Assembly: GCA_947652115.1 (NCBI GenBank)
Contig: OX393566.1
Coordinates: 17,668,263-17,732,262 of the forward strand
DNA length: 64,000 nucleotides
Source: Blastomussa wellsi
Taxonomy: Eukaryota; Cnidaria; Anthozoa; Scleractinia; Plerogyridae
Reading direction: 5' to 3'
Shown in pieces: positions 34,401 through 46,400 of this stretch (position 1 is the stretch's first letter; the number at the start of each line of letters is the position of its first letter). A model generated the notes under the pieces. That model was not told where the DNA came from and searched no databases. It saw only the letters and a list, made by a program, of their open reading frames with translations. The position numbers and the translations under genes are program-made.

Positions 34401-37400
34401 ATCGGGCTACGAGCGGGTGATTCCCAAACATAACGTTGCCTGGGATTGTTAATACAGAGGACAGGGCCGACCTAGCTGTATTAATAGCGCTATAACCCAG
34501 GCCATCCTTGTAACGCGATGCTAAAAATTTGATCCCATTCTCGACACTCGCTTCTTCCTCTACGGTTGCGTTCTGAGCGCAGAATTTCTCCCAGCATCCT
34601 AAATAAGAATGGTATTGTTTTCCCGTTCCTGATCGCCAGGAGGCCATGATGATTTCCTCAGCGGTTGAGGAGAGGTTTTTATTTTTCAGCTTTTTGCAGA
34701 TAAGAGGCATATTAAGAGATCCAGCTTTTTGTGCAGGGGGTGTGACAGTGCAGGTTGGTTTGGCAGGGACAGCAGCGTGTTGCATGCTTTTAGCTTAACT
34801 GGTGGTCTTGTGGTCATTCGCATTGCTTTTGGAAACCACGGCTGTGTTGGCCAGTTTGGCAACACACATACTCCTTCTGTTTGACCTCCTGAATCTTCTT
34901 GACAAGAGAGGTTATGACACTGAAGGGGGGAAAAGCATAAAATTTTAACCACGTCCAGGGTATGGAAAATGCATCAATAGCTACTTTCCCGGGGTCAGGT
35001 CTGTAGGCCACATATTGTGGAAATTGACAGTTTGTCCGAGAGGCAAAAAGATGTGAATTGCAACTCATCGAGGGCGTACGACAATCATATCCTGTTTAGC
35101 ATCCATTCAGTTGCTGTTTGATTTTGTCTGGATGCTTGGTCAGCCTCAACATTAGATTTCCCTGTGGTATGGCCCGCACTCCCAGATTTCATTGCTTAAT
35201 GTGTTTAAATGTTCGGAATGGTTCATTCCCATGTGGTTAATTACCGCAACCGCGTTATCTATCTCAATATCTATAGTGTTATCTATCTCAAGACTAATGT
35301 GCATATCGCGGTGCAAATTGCAGGAAGCTTTGAGTCCCAGAAAGACTGCTAAGAGTTCAAGATAGTTTATGTAGTTAGTATTTTCGTGTGAGGCCAAGAG
35401 GCCTCCTGTTGACCGATTGTCGTACACCGCTCCCCAGCCTTCATTAGAGGCATCTGTGGTGAGTGTACACGTCGGTGCATCCCGTGTCATGACATTCTTA
35501 GCTGTCATCACATTAACCACCCACCACTGGAGGTCGGATTTCGCCATTCGCGATAGTGACATACACTTATCAAAATTCCATTGATTCTTTCTCAAGATAC
35601 GAATTTTGTTGTGTTCCGTATGGCAGTAGTGTAGGGGCCCATACATAACCCCAGGAAAGGAAGTAAGTGCAGATCAGATCTCGTAAGTATTGTTTTTGTG
35701 TTGCAATAAAAACAATCATAACTTGAAGAAAATACAATGATGTAGCAGGCAAGAAGCAAAGGAAAATGTGTGTGAGCAACATGATTGGTTTTGGTTTAAC
35801 TTCTCATTGGTTGAGAACTAATCACTAACCAAAAGCCAAAGCAAATGCAAATTCCTTTCAACAATTACAGAAAACCACTATATTAAGCTTTCAGAATACG
35901 AATCAAACTGGCTCTGAGCCTCTTAGATTCAGCCACAGCATGGTGGTTCAGCATATTCTACAGTCGCATTTTAGTTCAGGGATGGCATGATGTTTCAACA
36001 TGTTTACTTTTGCCTTTTCAGGTTGGGGATAGCGGAATTTTAACCGCTGTGTTTACTGTTCTCTGTTCAGTTCAGGCATAGTGTGGAAGTTCAGCATGTT
36101 TACTGTTGCCAGTTCAGTTAAGGAATAGCATGGCATTTCAGCGTGTTCGCTGTTGCCTGTTCAGTTCAGGCATAGCATAGCATTTCAGTAGTAAAGCACG
36201 CTTCTCTGATCTGTAGCCAATCAGAATCGAGTATATAGGTCATCTGACCGCTCTTGAGCAATGAGAAGGCTGGATTTCATTCAAAATGGCCGACTGATAC
36301 TGAAGCCTGTGATTGGTCTAGAAACAATGGAAAAAGTGCTGTAGGCCACCATTTTGTATGCTGTAATTTGGATTATTAGGTGCTGTAGTCTGCCATCTTG
36401 GATTTGTGACCGGAAATGGAAAAAATCACACGACAACCGGAAGTGCAATGTCAACCCAATTTATTTATTTAACAACAACAAGAAAAATAACAATATCGTG
36501 GAAAAAAAACATCGAGATCCTTAACGTCACAGTACCGATTACCATGTTTGAGTAAACAAATGACATCGATTTTGTCGTAAGGACCTACAAACAAAAAATG
36601 ACAGGCATGATCCGAAGGATTGACTTGATTGATTGACGACTAACAATTGACTGTATGTTAACATATCTTGCAGTTTCATGAAATGGTAAATGTTCCAAGG
36701 TTTATTGTTCTCTTTAACCAGTGTGTGAAGATCTTAGGCGTAAGTGAATGGGGGTTTTTGCACTCGCTTGCAGGCATCATTGAGGGACACCATGTACACC
36801 ATGTTGTTTTTTGTGATAGAGTGAGCAAGAACCCAATTCACTTTCCGTCTTGTAATTGTTCACACAATGGTTTGAGGCCCAACGCAATAGGTCGTGAATA
36901 CTTGGAAAAAAAAAACACAAAAAATGAAAATCAGTCACATCGTTCAGAACTCCAGGAATGGGGGATCCTCGTTATCTTCTGCCCTGTTTGGCAATTTGTT
37001 TTTTCTCCACTCCATCCGTGCTATGAGGAAAGCTAGGGTTAATCTCTCTAATTTGATGATTGTGTTCAGCTTCTCTGCTAACATTTCTTCCATCTGCTTG
37101 ATCATTGTGTCTCTGTAGTTAGCGATTTCTTGCTCAATGATTACAGCCTCATGTAACATCACACCCCTCACCGCGTTGTCGCAGATGTCTTTCACGGGAT
37201 GTTTCTTTTTTGGGGGTTGAACTGAATTTGCCGTGGCTTCAGTCGTGCTGTTGTTGTTGAGCTCGACAGCAATCTGTTCCTGATTTGCTTGTTCCATGCT
37301 TTTTGACTTTGTGCAGAGCCAACCCATGAAAAATGATGTCATTTCTCAGCTCTCTCTTTTATGCACGATGGGAGACCCCACGTTCCGACTCTGCGTTTCT

Positions 37401-40400
37401 GTTGTTGGCTTCCTTTAATAACTGGACGAGCCGGGTGTTGGTGTCTTGAACAATGTTATCCTCTTTTCTTGCAACAGTGACATGCTTTGAAGGTGTCTGA
37501 CTGACCAGAAAGTCTCTGCATCGTTTCACCAAGTTTCTGCGTTTATTCAACTCACGCAACCTGTATTTATGCTTGCTCAACTTCTTGACGACCGAGGGAC
37601 TCACAGGAATGTTTTCCTTGAGAAGATTCAGGACCATTTCACTCACATCGTTGATCTGATCCGAATTGGCGTGCATCAGCATCTCTTGACGTTTGTAACA
37701 GTTCGCTTTGCTGAGAATGGCCTCCAGAAATGGACGTTGTCTGTGTAATCGCTTCATACTTCCCACGGTGCAGAACGTCTGTTGTAACTACCCGTGACAC
37801 CCTTTGCACCCATTCTTTTATACCTCTTGTCCTTTCCGAGTTTGTACCCAATCGTGGCAGTGTTCTTGAGCACACTGAGCAGGGTACCACCTCGTTGTCT
37901 TCTGCGATAATGATCCACATTGTCTTTGACACCTTTCCTGCTTGGCCCAGTAATTTAGTAGCTGCCGTGACAAATGTGGTAGAGGGTCCTGACAAAAACC
38001 TACTGGCGCCTTCGACGATCTTGTCCACCAAACGAGGTTTGTGTTGAGCTAAATTTCTGCCTCTCTTTTTGGTTCTTCTTCTTCTCTTAGTCTTGGGCAT
38101 TTTGTTCACCTTCGATTTCGTCGTCATTTTCGTGCTGCTGCTTTCAACCCCTTTTTCACACAGTAACCGGCTGTTCCCGAAATACCACCCAACGCAGCTG
38201 CTTTTCCTCCGGCGATCAACGTGGGAATGAGTGCTGCCAAGGGTAACAAGGGTAACAACCCTCTGGAAATCCGTCTGTGTTCGCAGGCTAGGGTACGAAT
38301 GACAGATCTATTTTTCCGGTTCAGGTAAAAGACGGAAGTGACAAAAACATGAAAACAAAAACGAAAATTGAAGATCAAATTCCGTTCTTCAATACCTTAC
38401 GAAAACAAAAGATGACAAACGGAAATGACAATTAGGATTCTGTTGTCCAGAGTCATGGGAAAATGAAAAATTAAAATAAAAGTTCAAATTCCATTTTCAA
38501 TGTAAAAGGAAAACAGAAAACAAAAATGAAATTTCGAATTCCCTTTTCCGATGGCGTAGGTAAACGAAAAACAAAACTGGGAGTTCGAATTCCATTTTCC
38601 CAAGTCGTAGGAAAAACGGTTGGCACTAAGGTACACGCATTCAGATGTATCTGCAAATCGTTCGCCATTTTCATTCATCTCACCAATCCCATGTCCTCCC
38701 ATTACTTCATCATACCTTGTGTTATCCGATCCAATCTTCGCATTCAAGTCGCCCATCAGAATGTTGATATCTTGGTTCCTTAGCCTGCTGAGAACACCTC
38801 CGCCATGGACGGTCCTATGCCCGGCTGAGAAAGAAGGGCCTTCCGCCCAAAGGTGCATGACGGGTTGCAGGGAAAGCCAAAAGGAAGCTGCAACACTGAC
38901 TACCCTTCTGACAACCAGGAAAACCTTAAACATTGGAACATGGAACATCAGAACAATGTTTGAGTCAGGGAAAACAGCCCACGTAGCTAGAGAAATGCAC
39001 AATTACAATCTTGCGGTGCTAGGACTTTGTGAGACCAGGTGGAAGCAGTCAGGGCAACTGCGACTGACAACAGGAGAGATGGTGCTGTATTCTGGACATG
39101 AAGAGAATAATGCTCTTAATACGGAAGGTGTGGCACTTCTGCTGACGAAAGAGGCACAGAAAGTACTGATTGGCTGGGAAGCCAGAGGACCAAGGTTCAT
39201 CACAGCATCCTTTAGAACGGTGAGGAAGAACATTACAATGAATGTAGTGCAATGTTATGCCCCAACAAATGATAAGAGTGATGAGGTCAAGGATGAGTTT
39301 TACAGCCAGTTGCAGGGTCTCCTCAGAGTTTGTCCAACTTGTAGAATAATTTGGGGTCCAAGGAAAATTTGGCGTGGGTCCCGTTCGAGAGAGACACTTG
39401 TCATTCCATCTTAATCGCTCACTCATGTCGAAGTGCATCACAAGCTCGGTCTGCCACCGTCTTTGTAGATCGTGGTGATGGTGTTGGTAGTTGTGATGCC
39501 AGCAATGCATCTTCCCGTGGCCGTTTGACATTGATAGTTGAGTAAAATCTGTAATTGTCGCTGTAAATCGTCTTGATTTATTCTGGTTGCACGACACGAC
39601 GTACTGGCTGGGGTCAACTCAGCCAACGATGAGCTTATGGTGTCGTTGATTCTTTTGTTGCGAGGTTCTTTGTGGGCCCCCACATAACGTCTGGTGAGAG
39701 GTGGTGGTCGTCGAGGTGTGGCAGCAGCAGCGGGCATGGTCATTCTGGCAGCACCACCAGGCGTGGACATGCCCACACCGGCAGGGGTTGGTGGTGGCGG
39801 CGAGACAGGGGAGAGACATCGGACAATCATGGTGAAGGTGTCCCTACACCTGGTAATGTGGGTGTGGGTGGTGGATATCCGCGTGCTTGACCCAGCAATT
39901 CATTGAACACGACAGGATCCATGTTTTCTATCTGTTCAGGTGTCATTTTATCGAAAGGATCAAGGCTCAAGATGACACGCATCTCTGTAGGATCCATCTC
40001 TTGTGGATTGATCAGGAATTCCTCGAGAATAGAGGAAATGCTGCCAATAGGCCATTGTGTCATCATCGCTTGTTGGATGAGATCGGGGGAACGACCCACA
40101 CCAATAGACGACGGACTGGCCATCACTCAATGGTTTGTGGGACGTAATACACGTACGTCCAATCGAGTCTCTTGGATTGACTCAGGCACCCTTTGCCACC
40201 ATGACGTAGACTACGAACCACGGACAGTGGTAGTGTCGTTTGGCTCTCGTTTCCAAGTACGTCTCGTTATATGTTCTGAGGATCTCCCACACTTGTTCTC
40301 GGGTACTACACGTTTCCACCAGCCGTTTCAGGGTGTCGTAATCCATGTCGTTGCTGTTCCACCTGTGTAACTCTTTTCGACACAGGTAGCAAAACCTACC

Positions 40401-43400
40401 CCACCAACAACAACACTCACAGATTGCCATCCTCTTTGAACTTGTAACATCGCATGTATCCTTCTTCTTTTAAGGGGTGACTGAGAATGTGACGTTCTTC
40501 AGGGCTGGCAGGATGTAAATCCAGTGCCAGGTACCCAAATGGATGTTCCGTCACGCTTCAAAATCATTCTTGCACGTCTTTCCAGCGCATGGGAAAGGAT
40601 TGCAGCAGTAAATTTCGAAACCCCAATTGATCGCATGGATTCTTGAAAGCCACTATGTAATCGGCGTTACGAGAAATGCTCTTGGCATATTTGCCGGGTA
40701 GGAACATGTCTTGACACAAATACACCACCGTGATGTTCCTGTGTTGCGAATGTTTCGTGAACAGATCCAACACGCGTTTGTCGTTGCCTCCTTCCTCCAT
40801 CAGATCGTCCATGACGAGTAGACCTCCCTTGGGAAACCATGTTTTCAAATCTTTCAGGTTGAAATCGAAATGCCTTGCGTCGGTCCATGGTATCACAATG
40901 ACAAAACGCCCTGTTTTGTAAAGATATATAAGGTGTGGATGCTTCGGTGGTCCAACGGTGAGGATACCGAGTTGTGGCCTCGGGGGTTCAGGTTCGATTC
41001 CTGGCCAGAGCACACACATTTTTTTCACACAACTTTTGTTTTTCATTAAAAGATAACAACTGTGTTACACCACTTCCACAGGAAGCGCTTCGGTGTTGTT
41101 GATAAGGTCTCCCACTGATTTCGTTCCAATGACGCGATCCAATGACGTCCGGGGGACTGCGCCAGATCTGTGTTTACGATGTAACCTTGCGGCCTGTCTC
41201 TTTTTGGGTCTCGGGTAAATGATCGCAAGCAACCATGCCGTAAAAGTAAGGGTTCAGGAACAGATCGAGTCGAGCCAAATGGGCCAATTGAACATTGTTC
41301 AACGTGACTTTTTCCATTTTTTTTCCGCGTTGGTACACATTGTAGATCACGGCTTTGTTGTCGTCGATCTCCGAGCGATTCTCAAATTCACCGTAGACGA
41401 GGATGGTGATATTCACGCCTGGATTGGCTCCAAAACTGAGAATCAGTTGCATGCCTACGCTCTGCTTGGGATTCAACACTGGAGTGTCCAAACATCCATT
41501 GGCTGTGTCGTCAAATACAACCAACGTGCAGTTCTTGCGGTGACCCCATTCCACGCTTCTCACCATGTTTCCTTTCTGTTTGCACAGACATCCCATGGCT
41601 TGTAAGAACCTGAAGTAACCTCTCCCATCTCAGGTGTCATCGTTGTGAATAAACTCCAAGGTCTCGTAGGGATATTCTTTGCCTCTCACCAATTGTCGGA
41701 TGCTACTCAATCCAAATTTCTGAAAACTGAAGGGATTGTTGGCCACGGTGCCTGTGAACGCAGTGGACAATACCATTCCCACGATGAGACGATTGGGGAC
41801 TCGACCCTGGAACAGATTGTTGCATTTGTAGCATTGCTGGTTGCCTTGCATGTTGAAGGTTCTGATTTCTCCTCGCACTATGGGATAACTGACCAGCTAG
41901 GGGAGCCACTCCGTTTAGCAATAAGTCGGGGGAATTGAAGTACATCTGGATCTGGATATGTACGCCGGGTACCAACACTTTGTTCAGATGAAAGACTTCA
42001 ACGTGGGGTTTGAATCGTAACAAGTACGTGTTCCCTCCAGCATACTTGACCACATCGGCTTTCTTGGCGAGCACCACTTCTTTCTGGGTGGCGGACAGAG
42101 CTGTATCAGTTGCATGGGGACCCTCATGATACAGGTTGTTGTCTGTTAAGGTGGCTGCACAATTGATGGCATTGTACCAGCCTTGAAGTTTCAAGAGGGT
42201 GTCTCCGTCATGCCTGTCTTAGTTGAGCAATGTTTCTAGGTATGTGGTACGTGTCTGTCTGGGGGCTGATGAAGGTCCCACGGGATTGATGCCCGTGGTG
42301 AACGTCTAAATAGGGACCATGTGATAACTGGAGATGCTGACATCGGTCGCAGGCACTCGAAAGAGATTCAAGACTGGATTTTTGACTTCTGAGTAGCCGG
42401 TCAATGGGACGAGATCTGTCATCGTAGTTGTTGTTTGCCTTGCCGTCTGCGTTACGGAATGAATGTTCCACCGCATGGATGCTTCTTTATAAGCTTCAAC
42501 TGATCCACCATGTCATGTCATACCACGGTAAACGACGTCTTGTGGGGAGCATGGTGCCACCTCACTGTTTGGTTTGAAGGATCCTTTTCACGCGTCTCGA
42601 ATAGATGGGATTCATTTTCCAAAGAGATCGTCCAAACCTCGTTTCGATCTTGTTGATTGTTTGTAAAGCTTCATGTTTCACGGCTCGTTTGGCACCCTTC
42701 TTCGCCCCTGCGATTGCACCCGAAATGTTCGGTAACAGGCTGACACCACTTTTTAAACCTTTCCATCCCTCGGAAGCGCTTTCTCGGATGAGATCTTGAA
42801 AGAAGCCAGTCCCGTCTTGGTCGGGATAATAACGCGTCAAACTGCCTCTTTTCATTCTCGTTTGAAATGCAACGATACGATCATCCTGCTTTGTCCACCA
42901 AACTCTGCCAAGGGTCCATTCGTCTCGGCGATAATGTCCAAAACTTCTTTGCGTACGGGAATATATTGAATGTGGAGCGGCCCACATTCGCAACACAGGA
43001 ACATCACGGCGGTGTATTTGTGTCAAGTAAGCGCTGCCTTTTCCTTTTCTCTCGTAGTTGACTTCACGCAGTAGATCCGTCATTTTATTTCCCACCACGG
43101 AACTCTGTGCCACGTCCGAGTACACGAACAGAGACCTGGACGAAGTGGTCCCCACCACGTGTCGAAACGCTTTGTTCAAGTTGATGAATCACCAGTTGCA
43201 GTACGAGCTCAATTTCACTGAATCCTGGTCCATCACCCACAATGAGACATTGTGATCGTTATCTTTGATGTCAGCATAATGTATGTTGATATTGGGGATG
43301 GTGTTGGTGAAAAACACCATGAGGTTTGACCACAACTTCTTTTCACCTTCCGACAACCACCCCATCTTTACGGCCATCCGGCGACAGACAATCAAATCGG

Positions 43401-46400
43401 GTTGGGTAAATGCACTTTGAAGTGACTGTTGGTATTGTGGGGAAATTCGGCGCGACTTCTGTCGCTGGGTAAGGACACATAAAACTTCTCTGTCGGCATC
43501 CTTGTCGAGACTGTTTAGCTGTGGGGTTATGCTCTGAACTATATGGATTCCAGAGAAGCACATTCGATCCAACTGTTGTATTTCTGGGGCCATCCTTTCA
43601 ACGCCACAAGCACTTGCTTGCCTTTATGTTTCAGGATCTTTTCGATGCGAAAGAGATCTTCGTTGTCCACACTCACTTTATGCAGATCGGGTCCGTAAAC
43701 ACGCAGAATTTTTGGTTGAGTCGAACGCGATCTCCCACTCGAGCTCATGAGGACGTCGGCCGCTCTGAATTCTTGTAAGGGATCCTCGCTAGGGGTGAGA
43801 GGAATGTTGATTCCATGCCCGTGTTTGAGATACACGTGCAACAACAACCACAACAACAATATATTACTTCAGAATTAAAAGTTCTCGGAACAGTTTGAGT
43901 CCTTCCATGCCCCAGAGACATGTCCCGCGCACAACAACAACAACAGGACCTGTCCTGAGCACAACACGTGTACCAAGCACGAAAGAACCGCAGGCAATGG
44001 ATGGAAGTATCTGTTTTGCGACTATGGACCCGGCTATTTTGCGACTATGAACAAAACAGTGTTTTGTTCTTGTGGGTGAGGAGGACACCGACAAGTATTT
44101 TGACATTGTGCCAAATACTCGCAATGCGCTATTCTATTATCCAATGAACCTGGATAAATTAAAGTGTTACTGCGATAATCCCATCATCTCCCATCATCGT
44201 GAGTATTTCCAAATCAAAGAACCCAGACCGTCCCTACTTCAGGTGTAAATGAAATGGTCTGATGTGTTACCCAGTGGAAAAGTGAAAGCTTGGTTTGAAG
44301 GAAAAACCCAGCAAGGGAACACGCACTGGTCCCGAGACGAACAAGGGTATCCCAAACATGGGTACGACATGGTTCCCGCTCCACGTCAGCAAACCGACGT
44401 TGCCAAGGACGAACCTCCCTGCATCCTGCTCGATCAGGCATTGTGGGACGAGTGTCAGAAAAAGCAAATCTGGCTGGCCGATTCGACCAATAAGGTCATC
44501 TTCCCCCCAGAGTTATGTGGACGAATTCAAACGAAAGAGAACTGGGTTGATAATGTGAATTGGCCACCGTAAAGAGATTCAAGAACTGACATTTCGAGCA
44601 TTAGCCCTTTGTCGGAGTGAATCAAGGAATTGCGAGTCGTGTGTTATTTATATACAGAAAGATCGAGCTTCGCTAAAAGTGCCTGGTAACGTGAAAACAA
44701 TGGACTAAATTAGTTGAATGAAAAGCGTTCGTTGATACCGTGAGGATTAAGAGTGCCGATTTGAAAAATAAATTTTTGTTCTAGAGTTTTGCGACTTTCC
44801 GTGCTTCCTTGGTGAAGGGAAAGGCCGCAGACTGCCATGTGTTGCTTAGAATGATTTGGGAGATGGAAGTGTCTCGTGACCGGTTTCAATGCATTTTTGT
44901 CGTCTTTCTCTACGTCCCGAAGGTGTTCTCGGAATCGGTCGCCTAGTTGTCTCCCTGTTTCGCCGATGTATAACTTTTTGCTTTTTGATATCTCAACCGA
45001 GTTGAGATATCAAATCTACCTACAACGCCTTCTAAAGAAGAACGGACTCTGGTGAAAGACAAAAAGAACAAGCCCATTGACTTTGTGAAACTCTTTTTTA
45101 TTTACAACAACAACATTTTTTACAGTAAATGTTAAATGTTTTCATTCTATTTACAATGCTTAGAAAAAATATAAACTCTATTTACAATGACATGAAAATG
45201 TAAAATATACTTTGATTTTGTTATTTTTCACCTTGATTTGTTTTAAAATGAAATGTCAAATACAACGATGTTTTTCACAGTATTAAAATGTCACACACTT
45301 GGAAAAAAGTCTCTGTCCTATTTTTTATTGTACGTTCGCAAGCATCCACTGCCAAAATACGTGACACTCTCTGACAGGACAATGATACAAAGATTCATTT
45401 AAATGAAATCCGCAACTTGGCAAAAGTTCGACCACACTCTCTTTCACATGTTCGTATTTCGGGCAACCGTACAATTCTAAATTGAGACATGTCATGTTCA
45501 GTCTGTTTAGTAAATCCTTCTCGACATGTCCTCCTTTGTAAGCCACCACCGTTTTCTTGGTATCGCGGTTGATACGTCAGTCCATGTATTTTATATATGA
45601 CAAAGTTCACAGTTTTTGATCCTTTTGAGATAAGTCTTTGAGAGCAGTGGGTTGATGAAAAGCGAAGGGTCCCGATTGGTGTTGCCACGAATAAAATCCA
45701 AGTTCACGTACTTGAAAAGTTTTGTTCACAAAGAAGCCTTCCAAGTCCAGTACAAAACAAACTTTGTCTTTCATGGCTGTGAAAAATAACAAAACCCCCC
45801 CCCCCCAAAAAAACAAAAAAACTGTTCAGCCCCTCAGCCTGGCATTTTTCTCAACCGCCGCCAATAGCCTGTCTGTTTCTCTGCAGATATCGTACAATAG
45901 CCCATAAAGCTGATTGTATGTGCCGCCCTCGCCTCGATCGCCAGCCCCGCCAATGTGGCCCACGCGCCAAGTCTCTCTCAGGAGCTGGTTTAGCCACCGA
46001 AAGCAACGCAACAATCGCCAATACTTCATCCCCTCTATGTTTTCTTTTTCTTCTTCCATTTTGTCCTGGCACATTTCTTACTTTGGTCTTGAGCACTTTT
46101 TTTTCTTCCGAGGATGTGGAAAAAGATTGGACCGATGCGTTGGGAATGGATAGACGATGGACCCCAACCAGAGGTAAATAGTTATTGGGATATGTTACCC
46201 GCAGACATACGTAGAACCATTCAATGGATGGCTGATTTTCAGTACGCGAAGGATCGTTTCATAATGGTAAACAGAAAAATGAATGAAACATTGGAGATAC
46301 TGCATTTGGTACGACATCCATGATTTTATCAATGGTCTGTGCGATGTTTTTTTCATTTTTCACGCACAGATAATCAGTCATTGGGGCAAATTACCTGAAG

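Larger units (their letters stand above)
33434..35782 (-). mobile_element. DIRS-type tyrosine-recombinase retrotransposon, truncated
   Basis: The minus strand encodes, in order, a DIRS RNase H (35646-35152) and a tyrosine recombinase in three broken pieces (34785-34291, 34262-33969, 33939-33700), ending at inverted terminal repeats (33434-33690). The gag and most of the reverse transcriptase are missing upstream of about 35780. It sits in the 21-kb ERCC6L intron, in the same orientation as the gene. Confidence 0.8.
36900..44572 (-). mobile_element. Adintovirus/Maverick-like viral relic
   Basis: From right to left, the minus strand carries: an integrase C-terminal chromodomain (43859-43539), structural ORFs (43593-42562), a capsid-like gene (42471-41330), an adenain-like protease (41317-41046), a packaging-ATPase half (40930-40564), small ORFs (40430-39438), a membrane-active-looking peptide gene (38378-38124) and small basic ORFs (38100-36944). 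A plus-strand gene with zinc-finger residues is at 43905-44572. This set and order fit adintoviruses or Maverick/Polinton elements. DNA polymerase B and most of the integrase are missing. Every gene has frameshifts, stops or deletions, and a LINE fragment and a tRNA-like sequence lie inside. No terminal inverted repeats were found, so the ends are approximate. Confidence 0.7.

Noticed and set aside
36668..37036. Plus-strand frame of 122 codons
   Set aside because: Mostly antisense to the coiled-coil viral ORF at 36944-37342; no own features.
39903..40370. 155-codon plus-strand frame
   Set aside because: Antisense of viral-relic ORFs at 39827-40126 and 40182-40430.
40920..41046. N-terminal extension of the packaging ATPase
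   Set aside because: The open frame runs through a tRNA-like sequence; those codons are not part of the viral protein.
41219..41605. 128-codon plus-strand frame
   Set aside because: Antisense of the capsid/protease region.
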